The position numbers and the translations under genes are program-made. From NCBI GenBank assembly GCA_030847615.1, contig JAUMIR010000005.1, forward strand, positions 58,741,001 to 58,805,000: 64,000 nucleotides of DNA, given 5' to 3'. A model generated the notes under the pieces. That model worked only from the letters and a program-made list of their open reading frames with translations, was not told the origin of the DNA and did not search any database. Source of the stretch: Gambelia wislizenii. Taxonomy: Eukaryota; Chordata; Lepidosauria; Squamata; Crotaphytidae. Below are positions 1-10,303 of the stretch, piece by piece; the stretch's first letter is position 1; every line of letters starts with the position of its first letter.

Positions 1-1660
1 GGCCAAACCGCGATTCGCCCCTTCTCCCCACCTTCCTGGAAGGTGGGGAGAAGGGGCGAACGTGCCCGGTTTGGCCGGGCAGCCTCCCGATCCCCCTCCT
101 GCGCTCGCTCCTTGAAGGGAGCGCAGGAGGGGCATGGAGAGGCTGCGCGGCCAAACCGCGATTCGCCCCTTCTCCCCACCTTCCTGGAAGGTGGGGAGAA
201 GGGGCGAATGTGCCCGGTTTGGCCGGGCAGCCTCCCGATCCCCCTCCTGCGCTCGCTCCTTGAAGGGAGCGCAGGAGGGGCATGGAGAGGCTGCGCGGCC
301 AAACCGCGATTCGCCCCTTCTCCCCACCTTCCTGGAAGGTGGGGAGAAGGGGCGAATGTGCCCGGTTTGGCCGGGCAGCCTCCCGATCCCCCTCCTGCGC
401 TCCCTCCTTGAAGGGAGCGCAGGAGGGGCATGGAGAGGCTGCGCGGCCAAACCGCGATTCGCCCCTTCTCCCCACCTTCCTGGAAGGTGGGGAGAAGGGG
501 CGAACGTGCCCGGTTTGGCCGGGCAGCGTCCGGATCCCCCTCCTGCGCTCGCTCCTGGAAGGGAGCGCAGGAGGGGCATGGAGAGGCTGCGCGGCCAAAC
601 CGCGATTTGCCCCTTCTCCCCACCTTCCTGGAAGGTGGGGAGAAGGGGCGAACGTGCCCGGTTTGGCCGGGCAGCCTCCCGATCCCCCTCCTGCGCTCCC
701 TCCTTGAAGGGAGCGCAGGAGGGGCATGGAGAGGCTGCGCGGCCAAACCGCGATTCGCCCCTTCTCCCCACCTTCCTGGAAGGTGGGGAGAAGGGGCGAA
801 CGTGCCCGGTTTGGCCGGGCAGCCTCCCGATCCCCCTCCTGCGCTCGCTCCTGGAAGGGAGCGCAGGAGGGGCATGGAGAGGCTGCGCGGCCAAACCGCG
901 ATTCGCCCCTTCTCCCCACCTTCCTGGAAGGTGGGGAGAAGGGGCGAACGTGCCCGGTTTGGCCGGGCAGCCTCCCGATCCCCCTCCTGCGCTCGCTCCT
1001 GGAAGGGAACGCAGGAGGGGCATGGAGAGGCTGTGCGGCCAAACCGCGATTCGCCCCTTCTCCCCACCTTCCTGGAAGGTGGGGAGAAGGGGCGAACGTG
1101 CCCGGTTTGGCCGGGCAGCCTCCGGATCCCCCTCCTGCGCTCGCTCCTGGAAGGGAGCGCAGGAGGGGCATGGAGAGGCTGCGCGGCCAAACCGCGATTC
1201 GCCCCTTCTCCCCACCTTCCTGGAAGGTGGGGAGAAGGGGCGAACGTGCCCGGTTTGGCCGGGCAGCCTCCCGATCCCCCTCCTGCGCTCGCTCCTGGAA
1301 GGGAGCGCAGGAGGGGCATGGAGAGGCTGCGCGGCCAAACTGCGATTCGTCCCTTCTCCCCACCTTCCTGGAAGGTGGGGAGAAGGGGCGAACGTGCCCG
1401 GTTTGGCCGGGCAGCCTCCCGATCCCCCTCCTGTGCTCCCTTCCAGGAGGGAGCACAGGAGGGGCATGGAGAGGCTGCGCGGCCAAACCGCGATTCGCCC
1501 CTTCTCCCCACCTTCCTGGAAGGTGGGGAGAAGGGGCGAACGTGCCCCTTTTGGGCGCACAGCCTCCGCATCCTCCTCCTGCACTCCCTCCTGGAAGAGA
1601 GCGCAGGAGGGGCATGCGGGGGCTATGCGTTGGAAGAGGGGGTCGTCTTATAGGGCGAAT
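1..1660. repeat. 148-bp palindromic GC-rich satellite array (about 11 units)
   Basis: Tandem array with an exact 148-bp period: the same hairpin centre recurs at 37, 185, 333 and so on to 1517 with no net indel. Each unit holds two dyads. Dyad 1 has perfect 23-bp arms (TTCGCCCCTTCTCC... with its complement) around a single T, and the symmetry continues outward through GGCCAAACCG / CGGTTTGGCC and GAGGCTGC / GCAGCCTC. Dyad 2 has arms CCCCTCCTGCGCTC / GAGCGCAGGAGGGG. The dyad centres are about half a period apart, so the array reads almost the same on both strands. Units differ by only a few substitutions; the last one or two (from about 1430) diverge more. The array is cut by the window edge, so its true length is unknown. 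Long open frames across it (for example 134-1780) result from the lack of stop codons in GC-rich repeats and are not counted as genes. Confidence 0.95.
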
Positions 1661-1745
1661 ATATCGCAAACTCTGCATTTCCCCTTAAAAATTGGGGGGT
1701 CGTCTTATACGCCGGGTCGTCTTATACGCCGGAATATACGGTATT
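1630..1745. mobile_element. DNA-transposon-like terminus flanking the satellite
   Basis: The array ends in a short AT-richer segment that carries GGTCGTCTTATACGCCGG twice in tandem (about 1697-1734), plus a related GGTCGTCTTATAGGGCG copy at about 1640, and finishes ATATACGGTATT. Sub-terminal tandem motifs of this kind next to a TA-like end suggest the right end of a non-autonomous DNA transposon, with the satellite in its interior. The left end lies outside the window and the superfamily is not established. Confidence 0.5.
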
Positions 1746-2114
1746 TAATTCAGATGTATTCAAAATGTATCACCCAATGAAATAAATAAATGGTTATTTA
1801 ATGTGGGAGAAGTACTATGATTACTACATGCTAGGAGTGGATAAATAAAATACAGCTGTTTGCTTTGTTATTAAAAATAACCAAATAGACAAAATTATGA
1901 GCCAGAAGACAACTAAATCCTACATTTGTGGCAGAGTGGTTTAAGTTTTGGGAAGCTCTCCCTTGACCTCCCGGATGGCTTCTGTGGTGGCAATGGCGAC
2001 GGAAGTGTTTGCTATTATCCATGGAATCAATTATCTGCAGGGCGCCCTGGAACCAATCCCCTGCATATATGGAGGTGCTACTGTATAAAATTATGGTGCA
2101 TCATGCCCTTAGTT

Positions 2115-2350
2115 TTCAAACAAGGTCCCTTTCACACTGCACAATTATAGTACTATGACTCCACGTTAACTGCCATGGATACATCCCATGGAATCCTAGG
2201 GTTGGTACTTTGGTGAGGCACTAGAGCTCTCTGGCTGAGAATTCTAAATGCTCCCTAAACTGCAAATCCCAGGAATCCATAGGATGACACCATGGCAGTT
2301 ACAGAGGAATCATAGTGTTATAACTGTGTAATGTGAAAGGGCCCTAAATG
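2115..2350. mobile_element. MITE with terminal inverted repeats
   Basis: The left end (GTCCCTTTCACACTGCACAA) and the right end (TGTGTAATGTGAAAGGGCCC) are inverted copies. Inside are the subterminal blocks AACTGCCATGG and CCATGGCAGTT around ATCCCATGGAATCC. The same family occurs at 8205-8410 and 55308-55545. It has no coding capacity. It is a class II non-autonomous element; the superfamily is not resolved. Confidence 0.7.
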
Positions 2351-2613
2351 TTTGTGAGTGTAATGTTGGGAAAAAATAGTCACATCTGCTTTGAACACAT
2401 TAAGTCATTGAGTTACACATAGACTCCTGACACTGTTTCCTCTAACTACTAGTGGCAGGAACACTTTCAGCTCTGCAGTGTGAGAAATTCAACTGCATGT
2501 GGGACTTTTTGCATATGCAGCAGGAATAGGAAACCTCTAGCTCCCAGGCTTGATGCAGCCTGCAGGGATTCCCCAAAACCTACAATCTTCTTCTATTGTG
2601 ATCTATCAGAGAG

Positions 2614-2833
2614 TATAGGTCGACCCCTATATAAACAGGGGATACGTTCTAAGACACCTCCCCCAGGGATACTGGAAACCATAGATAAGAGGGAACCCTA
2701 TTATTTTCAATGAGACAAATGCCATAGAGTCACATTGGAGGACCTAGAAATACCTAGCGGGAACATATTTTTTCAGATGTGGATAAGTGAATCTGTGGAT
2801 ACTGAAACCGTGGATACGGGGGTCAACTTGTAT
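2614..2833. mobile_element. Tigger-like MITE, diverged
   Basis: The ends are inverted copies of a GGTCGACCCC / GGGGGTCAACTT type, with internal phrases about a 'gatacg' core shared with the element at 14964-15198. It resembles non-autonomous members of the TcMar-Tigger group, whose ends read like CAGTTGTCCCTC. Old and degenerate. Confidence 0.5.
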
Positions 2834-2853
2834 TTAAAGTAAGGAGGCTATTA

Positions 2854-3088
2854 CAATTGTCCCTCTGTATCCATGGATTGGTATCCACGGATTTAAGTAT
2901 TCATGGCTTGAAAATATTCTTTAAAAAATAATAATCCAAAAAGCAAACTTTGATTTTGCCATCTTATATAAGGGACACCATTTTGCTATGCCATTGCATA
3001 TAATGGGACTTGAGTATTCACGGATTTTGGTATCTATGGGGGGTGGGGGTCCTAGAACAAAACCCAAATGAATACGAAGGGACAACTG
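2854..3088. mobile_element. Tigger-type MITE (CAATTGTCCCTC ends)
   Basis: Starts CAATTGTCCCTCTGTATCC and ends GAAGGGACAACTG, flanked by TA on both sides (2852-2853, 3089-3090) as expected for a Tc1/mariner-type target duplication. The interior repeats the phrases of the family (TGAAAATATTCTTTAAAAAA, CATATAATGGGACTTGAG). Same family as 10304-11062, 14765-14937, 27264-27451, 32406-32634 and 45805-46033. Confidence 0.85.
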
Positions 3089-3378
3089 TATATGGAAGTG
3101 AGCTCTGGTTTGCAGCCTGGGAAGTTCCAGGGGATTGAGTTGCACGTTGGATTACTGCAAGGAAACTGTCCTGAGCAAAGCTTTAAAGATGCTCTCCAAC
3201 TGAACTATGGCTCCTCCTACATTGTTTCCTAAAATGATTGAAGCTCTTAAAAATGAGACTTGGATTCCTGACTTTACTCCATACAGCACTATATTGCATT
3301 TCAGGGGCAGTTCTTAAAACAATTCACAACATGCTGAAGCCTGTTTCCATATTGCTGTCTGCAGTTATTGATACATGT

Positions 3379-4710
3379 AATAATAATAATAATAATAATA
3401 ATAATATTTATTTATACCCCGCCCCTCTGTTAAAACAATTGGGGCGGCTTACAAAAATTAAAATACAATACAGATAAAATCCCCAAACACCCCCCACCCC
3501 ACCCTCCCCCATAAAAAAATATTAAACAATTGTAAATTAAAACCAACTGATATAAAATCACAATTAAAAACAATAAATACTATAAAATACTATAAATGGC
3601 CAGCATACTAAAAGAAGCCAGGATCCCCTGAGGCCGGGATCTAATTAGGAAAGGCCTGCCGAAAGAGATCCATCTTTAGTGCTTTTTTAAAGCTACTCAG
3701 GGTTGTTATCTGACGGATCTCGTTCGGCAGGTCATTCCACAATTTGGGGGCGATTACCGAAAAGGCCCTCTGGGAGGTTGCAGACAGCCTAGATTTTTGT
3801 GGCTGAAGCAAATTCCTCCCAGAGGACCGGAGTGTGCGGGGAGGATTGTATGGGAGGAGGCGGTTCCGGAGATAAGTTGGACCCAAGCCATTTAGGGCTT
3901 TAAAGGTAATAACCAACACCTTATACTGGGCCCGGAAACTGATAGGCAGCCAGTGGAGAGATCTTAACACTGGAGTTATATGGTCTCTCCGAGATGTTCC
4001 CGAGACCACTCTGTCTGCCATATTTTGTACCAACTGAAGTTTCCGGACCAAGCATGAGGGCAGCCCCATGTAGAGCGCATTGCAGAAATCTAGATGAGAG
4101 GTTACCAGCGCGTGCACCACAGTCTCGAGGTCCTTTACTTCCAGGAAATGGCACAGCTGGCGTATCAGCCGAAGCTGATAACAGGCGCTCCTGACTGTCG
4201 CATTCACCTGACTAGTCATCTGAAGCGATGAATCAAGGAGCACCCCCAGACTGCGAACACAGTCCTTAACGGAGAGCGTGACCCCATCCAGGACTGGAGG
4301 TTGCAACCCAACTCCTGGTTTCGGGGCCGCTACCGTGAGCACCTCCGTTTTGTCTGGATTTAATCTCAATCTGTTTTTCCTCATCCAGCCCATTACTGCT
4401 TTAAGACAGTCATTAAGAGGAGAGACACCATTGGAATTCGAGGCCGACGATCGGGACAAGGAGAAATAGATCTGGGTGTCATCAGCGTACTGATAACACC
4501 CAGCCCCATAACTCCGAATAATCTCACCCAGCGGCTTCATATAGATGTTAAACAGCATCGGGGACAGGATGGCGCCCTGCGGAACACCACAAGTAAGCTC
4601 CTTTCTGCTGGAGCAACTGTCCCCGAGCAACACCCTCTGGGACCTGCCCGAGAGGAAGGACCGGAACCACTGGAGCGCAGTGCCTCCGATTCCGATGTTG
4701 TTGGACAGCA
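3379..4710 (-). pseudogene. L2/CR1-group LINE, 5'-truncated, 3' half of ORF2
   Basis: On the minus strand an open frame (4633 to 3641, 330 codons) encodes the C-terminal half of a non-LTR retrotransposon polymerase: GVPQGAILSPMLFN, then the catalytic YADDTQIYF block near residue 50, then a long thumb/C-terminal part ending in a PKLWNDLPNEIR...FKKALK motif. This is typical of the L2 / CR1 superclade; the family is not certain. The endonuclease and the front of the RT are missing, so it is a dead 5'-truncated copy. Its 3' UTR (3420-3640) ends in a TAA microsatellite at 3379-3411, as L2-like elements do. The uninterrupted 330 codons suggest a fairly young insertion. A shorter copy of the same 3' end is at 13345-13635. 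Confidence 0.85.
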
Positions 4711-4719
4711 GAACATGTT

Positions 4720-6140
4720 ATGAGCATGTTGCCTTTATCAACTGTTTGGAAATGTGTAGCCTAAGCTTTTCTACACAATTTGCTTTTGTGTTGTAATAGC
4801 CAGACATGGAGAGATAAACATCTTGGCCAAAGAATGTTTGTCATCAAATAAATAGTGGCGCTAGCTTTTAAGGTCTTTGCTGAAAAGCAAATTACATTTG
4901 ATGGATGCTGTCTTAAAGGTCAGTTAGCATGGTACACTCAGCACCTATTCTATAAAATAGTTTCTTAGACTCAAGCTTACTGAAAGTGGAAAGAAGCACT
5001 GCCATAATTATGTTAGTTATAGTTTTCATTCAGATGGGAACATGCCTTGTTCAGGAAAAAAAGGTTAATTACAACAAAGTTACAATGGAAGTCAACAGTT
5101 TTTCCTGACTTCTTCAAAAACCAAGTTTTACCACAGCTTACAACTTTTAATGTTCGAGAGAATTTAGGTTAGAAGCATTAATGGTGTCTTCTTATCTTCC
5201 AATTATGTTAAGGTGAATCTGTTGAAATGTGGATTTACATGCACATAAAGGAGGTTTGATTTGTTGGCAAGAAAATGAGAAATCCAAGGGGGAAAATATG
5301 TTGGATTGCACTGATGTAAAAGTGAAGTAATCTGTCTTTCAACTGCATATAAAAGGCATTTACATCTAACTTTGCACTGATATCAGCCTGGTTGTGTACA
5401 TGTTATGTGCCCGCTACATCATTCGGGTGTATCTAAAGAGTCTTGGCTTTTGCTTCTTTTGACAAGCATGTTCCTTTTGTTATTTGCACTCAAATAGACT
5501 TGGGGCCTATCTACAGGAGGGGGGGGGAAACAGAGTACCTTATAGAAATGGCACCTCGCAGCAGCAGCGATATGTCATAACATGGGGTGTGTTTTTTCCT
5601 TAGAAGCCCCCATAAGCTTTGCATTCCAGATGGTGTCTGTGAGTGATTTACGAGATTTTTTAAAAAGTTGTTCAAGGTGTGCTTTAATGATATAATGATT
5701 TTCTGATTTTACAAGAAAGCAAAACAAAAATTAACCATCCCATTTTATCGTCTTAGCAACATGGTGGCAGCAGGTGCTTGGCCTGTTAGCAAGCCCTGCC
5801 CCCGCTGTTGCCCAGCCAAACAGCTTTGTGCTTCCCTTCAAATTGCTTATTGTTTGATTGTTCTAACAAGCAGGAATGAGCACCCCGTTATAGTTTTAAA
5901 AAATGTACGGGAAAAGCCACGAAGGCTTTTTCTGTGTTGTTTTTGCCATTTTGGGTCCCCTCTCCTTCCAAATAGTATGGGTTGGTGCAGGAGCCCATTT
6001 AGACAGGTAGGATTCCCTGCCAATTCCATGAAGTTTTTTGACCATTTAGACAATCCTTTGGACTTATGATTACCTTATAAGAGACCTCCAAGAACCCAGC
6101 CTTGCTCACATCTTGCAAATTCAAGGGCATGACTTTTTTT
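4720..6140. other. Intergenic DNA, nothing recognised
   Basis: AT-rich single-copy-looking sequence upstream of ZNF330. There is a short run of G (about 5518-5527) and no frame with recognisable protein similarity. An open frame at 5761-6069 has no known motif and no repeat support. Confidence 0.5.
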
Positions 6141-6149
6141 ATTAGTTCT

Positions 6150-6420
6150 GTGGTCTTCCACTTTTACTAATGTCTATCATGGTCTTCTCCAAAGATTCAT
6201 TTGTTTTATGATATGTCTGAAATATGACAACCTCAGTTGGGATGGCCCTTGTGGTGTCTTCCAAATCTATGATTCTATGACTTGCTCTCAAATCCACTGA
6301 TTTATCTTTTTTGGTAGTCCATAGTAATCATAGAACTCTTTTCCAGCACCACATTTCAAATCAGTTGATGTTTTCCCAGTGAGCTTTCTTTGCTGTTCAG
6401 CTTTGACAACCATAATTGAT
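6150..6420 (-). mobile_element. BovB/RTE-like LINE fragment, old
   Basis: The phrase CAGCACCACATTTCAAAT with CAGTTGATGTTTTCCCAG (about 6345-6380) matches the BovB/RTE-like sequence at 37510-37545 and 61335-61360 in the same orientation. It is heavily decayed and short, so the boundaries are approximate. Confidence 0.55.
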
Positions 6421-7178
6421 TCTGGTCTTGGTATTAAAATGGTGTCATGTTTTTATGCCATGTGTTATATGTTCGATGTGAATAAAATGTGGGTAATGGA
6501 TGGAACCAGGGCAGAGAAGGTGTAGTGTTCTAAATGTCACTGGATTGCAACTCCCACAATCCTTCACCAATAACCTCTACAGTGAGACAAGTTGCTGATC
6601 CACAAGCCAGAGAAAGCTCAAAGTAGAGGGAACACAAGTAGAGATTCCAGTGGTCTGTGAATATATCTTCAGTTAGACATATCCATGAGAATCCTTTTCT
6701 TGTGGTTACCAGCACTGTTGTGCAGCAAGCACACAGTGGCAGAAATGGGGATATAGCACCATGACCATTTTCTCAACAAGGATTGTGTGATCTCCTAGAA
6801 TGCTATGTGCCAATTTGCTGCATGCCAAATAAATAAGCTTGTCTAGACAGATAGCCATGTGACCCCAGGAGAATAGCAAAACTCCACCAAATAAAGGAAC
6901 AGAGAAAAAGAGATAAAAAGGATTCCACTTGAGAGAACAATGTAAGGCTATCAACAACCATTCTTTTCATTTGTCAAGGCTGCAGCTCTGGGCAAGTATT
7001 GTCTCAGAGTCAATTCCCTGATAGCCCTACTATTCACAGAAATCTTAATAGGAAACTTTTCATGCTATTTCCGAGTCTTTTTTTTTTTTTCTGAATTCCA
7101 GATTGTGCCAGTTTGAAGCAAGCATCAGCTGCAGGTTACTACTGCTGCCTTTCTAATGAGGGTATATATAAAAGTAAG

Positions 7179-7405
7179 AGAGCCAGCATGGTATAGTGGT
7201 TTGAGTATTGGACTGCAGCTCTAGAGACTAGGGTTCAGACCTCCACTTAGTCATGGACACCCACTAGGTGATCTTGGGTAAGTCACACTCTCTCAGCCTC
7301 AAAGGAAGGCACTAGTAAAGTATGTCTGAACAAATCTTGCTAAGAAAACCCTGTGAAAGGTTCACCTTGGGGTCGCCATAACCCTAAAGTGCACACAAAA
7401 TAAAA
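7179..7405 (+). mobile_element. tRNA-derived SINE
   Basis: The head has a tRNA-like promoter: GGTATAGTGGTTTGAGTATT as A-box region and GGGTTCAGACCTCC as B box. Next comes a conserved body (CACTCTCTCAGCCTCA, GAACAAATCTTGC) and a tail GGGTCGCCATAACCC. Same family at 45110-45338, 55573-55762 (minus), 58815-58985 and 62172-62445. The B box differs from consensus GGTTCGAATCC, so this is a SINE and not a tRNA gene. Confidence 0.85.
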
Positions 7406-7599
7406 AAGTTGCTGGTGAGAATAGGCGTGGTGATGGAAAAAATGGGTTCCATGAATGGGTTCTTAATTGCATACATTCACAGGGATGATTTTTGAAGATA
7501 CACTAGTTAGGTACTAGAAGTCTGTAAATATTTCCTGCATCTTCCTAGGCATTTCTGGCTCTATTCTACATACTATCTGAAAGTCCATATCTCCCGATA

Positions 7600-8045
7600 T
7601 GAGCCCAGCCGAGTCTTACAATCTTCAGGGGAGGGCCTTCTCTCCATCCCACCAGCTTCTCAGGCTTAGTTGATAAGGACATTGGAGAGAGCCTTCTTGG
7701 TGTCTGCTCCTACGGTATGAAACTTCCTCCAGAGGAGGTTTGATTTGTCCCCCACTGTCTTTTTGTTGGCAAGCAAAGATCATTCTGATTAATCAGGACT
7801 TGGGTTTTAACTGACCAGGGTAGAAGGACAAGCAATTTGGTGTGCTTTTCTTAATATGTATTTCCTGTGTTTTAATTGTTAAATTAATGTATTTAAAAGT
7901 ATGGTAGTGTTTTCATTAGAATGATGGTTTAATGCTTTTTAAACATTTGTACTCCATATTGTTTTAGCTGCTCTTTTTGAAGATACAGTATATTGTAAGC
8001 CCTTTTGAGTCCCATTTGGGAAAAAGGTAGGATATAATTTTTTTA
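7600..8045 (+). mobile_element. L2-like LINE 3' end
   Basis: Decayed remains of an ORF2 C-terminus, then a 3' UTR ending in AAGCCCTTTTGAGTCCC and an ATAATTTTTTT-type tail. The closing phrase (TTGTAAGCC...GAGTCCC...GGTAGGATATAA) recurs at 30550-30590. No open frame remains. Confidence 0.6.
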
Positions 8046-8204
8046 AAAAAAGTTTGGATCATAACTACAGTTCCACCCCTGCATCACTGTTCATGTCACT
8101 TCTGTTGGTGACCCTTAATCCTTCCTGCCATGAAGTGAGTGAAAGTGTCCTGCAAAACATACAAATTCCTAGCTTATGTAGGTAGGTGGCATTAGCTAAG
8201 GATG

Positions 8205-8410
8205 TATTTACACTGTAGAAATAACACAGCTTGATACCACTTTAACTGCCATGGTTCCATCCCATGGAATCCTGGGATTTGTAGTTTTGTTTGTCACCAG
8301 CACTCTATGGCAGAGACGGGTACAGACCTTGTAAAACTAAAAATCCCAAGATGGAGCTACAACACTTAAAGTGGCATCAAAACTGCATTATGTCTACAGT
8401 GTAGATGCAC
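8205..8410. mobile_element. MITE with terminal inverted repeats
   Basis: The ends TGTATTTACACTGTAGA and TCTACAGTGTAGATGCA are inverted copies. The subterminal block CCACTTTAACTGCCATGG and its partner AAAGTGGCATC lie inside, as does ATCCCATGGAATCCTGGG. Same family as 2115-2350 and 55308-55545. Confidence 0.75.
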
Positions 8411-9164
8411 TCTTTGGATCTTTCTTTAGGAATGGCAGCAGCTCAACAGCTTTTGTGCTGGTGAGAAGAGGCAAGCAGATCTCTCCTTCCCCTCACTTGC
8501 CCTGTAGAAGAGGCTGGGAAAGGAGAGGAGAACTTGAACAGATACTCACACCTTTATTAGACCAACTCAACACACACACACACACTTCTTTCTCAGGCAT
8601 ATATGCAATTACAGTTACACAAGCTGCACATTGTCTTCAAATGGTTTAAAAGGAAGGGTCCACAAAGTTTTCACTTAGCCAGTCAGGCCACACTCCCAAT
8701 GTGCAATTTAAAATGCTGTTTTGAAACAAAACACTGCACTGTGCAGGACATATATTTTTGTTTACAACAAGACTACAAAATTCCTCTTGTCCACTTACCT
8801 GGAGGTAAGCCCCATTGAATACAGTGGGACTTACTTTCGAGTAAACATGCCTAGGAGCAGATTGCTCGCCCTCCTTTCTGAAATCCAGGCCAAGACGGTG
8901 TTTTCTTGTGGGTTTCCCTGTCTTTGAAACAGAAAGACCAATCCTATTATTATTTTCCATCCTGTTACTCAAGAGTTCTCATATTGGCACCTAAATCTAA
9001 TTTAGGAAGAAACTAACAAACTCATTGGGCATGCTTAGTACCGTACTTCCAATCTCTATAGTTCTTACAGTCTGGTCTTGAATTAAACACACACAAACCA
9101 CATTTTCCCAGAGAACAAACCCTTTTGTACAGCCTCACCGAGGAATACTATTTAAACAGAAATC

Positions 9165-9620
9165 TTGTTTTTTTAAAAAAACTTTTTATTGAGAAGAATG
9201 AGCAATAATATTATTTGGATGCATCCACACTACACAAATAATCCCGTTTGAAACTGGATTTCAACGTATTGTATGTTTTTAATCTTTTTAATATTGTTTT
9301 AAGGGGTGGGTGGGTTAGGGTATTAATGTAATTATGGGATATTATTATTATTATTACTATTGATTATTTGTCATGGCTCCTTCCTATGAAATCCTGGCAT
9401 TTGTAGTTTGGTGAAGCAACAGCACTCTTTGGCACAGAGGGCTAAAGACTACAAACCCCAGGATTGGATAGGGTGGGGCCATGGCAAAGAATCCAGTTTC
9501 AAACTGGATTATTTGTGTAGTGTAGATTCAGCCAAATTATTTAAGCAAATGTCTACCATAAATGAAGAAAACATCAAAAGTATTGGCAACATGGATCAAA
9601 CAGGATGCACCATTTTCTAG
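9165..9620 (-). mobile_element. LINE (L1-like) 3' tail split by a MITE
   Basis: The two parts (9165-9213 and 9537-9620) line up with an uninterrupted relative at 12420-12545: poly-T/poly-A start, CTTTTTATT, then AAATG...ATAAATGAA...AACATC...AAAGTATTG...AACATGGAT...ATAGGATGCA. The 9214-9536 MITE interrupts it. Assignment to L1 rests on the poly-T-like start on the plus strand and is tentative. Confidence 0.55.
9214..9536. mobile_element. MITE flanked by TTA duplication
   Basis: Inverted ends TTTGGATGCATCCACAC and the complement of GTGTAGATTCAGCCAAA, continuing inward through ACTACACAAATAATCC and GTTTGAAACTGGATT. TTA is present on both sides (9211-9213, 9537-9539). The related tail at 12420-12545 gives the empty site with a single TTA. 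A 3-bp TTA duplication fits the PIF/Harbinger superfamily. An alternative reading with a longer overlapping duplication in the AT-rich flank cannot be excluded. Confidence 0.75.
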
Positions 9621-9779
9621 TCTACATCCATTGGACTTTGCTTGCTACTTTGTTCAGGAAGCCTGTTGCACAGGAGGAATAAGAACCAGCCTCACTGTTT
9701 CTTTGGGAAGGACATCCTAAAAGGCAAGCTTTCCTCCCCCCTCCCACCAAGTGAGGGCAAAATGAAGGCAGGAAGCTGC

Positions 9780-10080
9780 TCCAGGTGCCATGACTGAGCC
9801 TGCGCAGCTCCGCTGAGCATGCGCACTCGGCGCGAGTGGGAAGGGTGTTCCTGGAATTGCCCGGGGTTGGAGTCGGCACGCGGGTCCCTCTTTGGCGCGG
9901 GCGGCCGGGCGAAGCGACAGAAGGTGAGCCGGAGGTGGAGAGCCCCGGTGGGCAGCGTCTCTCGAGGCGGGGAGGAGAACCCACCGGTTGTCACGCCTCC
10001 AGTGGAGTGGGGTGTGCGGGGAGCCCCGGTGGGGAGACTCAGGGATTGAGGCGGGGAGCAGAGGAAGGGAGGCGCAAGGG
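9780..10080 (+). promoter_or_regulatory. ZNF330: CpG-rich promoter of ZNF330 with NRF1-like sites
   Basis: A CpG-dense, GC-rich block in otherwise AT-rich flanks, with no TATA box evident. Two NRF1-like motifs sit together: CCTGCGCAG (about 9799-9807) and AGCATGCGCAC (about 9817-9827). CpG-island promoters with NRF1 sites are typical of housekeeping genes. Linkage to ZNF330 is inferred: it is the only CpG island upstream of the coding exons, and a good splice donor lies inside it. No divergent partner gene is visible in the 9.7 kb to the left. Confidence 0.7.
9830..9923 (+). other. ZNF330: Probable non-coding exon 1 of ZNF330
   Basis: A strong donor (ACAGAAG then GTGAGC) falls at 9923/9924 within the CpG island. 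The coding ATG lies 17 kb downstream in an exon that starts only 10 bases before it, so a separate 5' untranslated exon is required; this donor is the best candidate. The 5' edge (transcription start) is a guess. RNA reads crossing 9923-26863 would settle it. Confidence 0.55.
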
Positions 10081-10303
10081 GATTCTCCCCAGTTTTATCT
10101 CTGGTGGTGAGGGGGGAGGTCAGTAGCAGCTGCAAATGCCTCTTTTGCTCCATGTTGCTGGAAGTTGCATTGCAAAGACCCCCGCAGCTATTCCAGCCTT
10201 GGGGCGGAGGTGGGCAGGGGGAGGTTGTTTGTTGCTTCTGGACACTCCTTGTCGCTTTTTTCCCTTGGGTTTTTTCCTGGCTGTGAGGCCGTGTTCTGGA
10301 ATA

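Noticed and set aside
134..1780. 548-codon open frame (and shorter ones) over the 148-bp satellite
   Set aside because: The period is not a multiple of three, so the frames rotate through the same DNA. Open frames arise because GC-rich repeats lack stops, and the frame ends in transposon tail sequence. No known domain.
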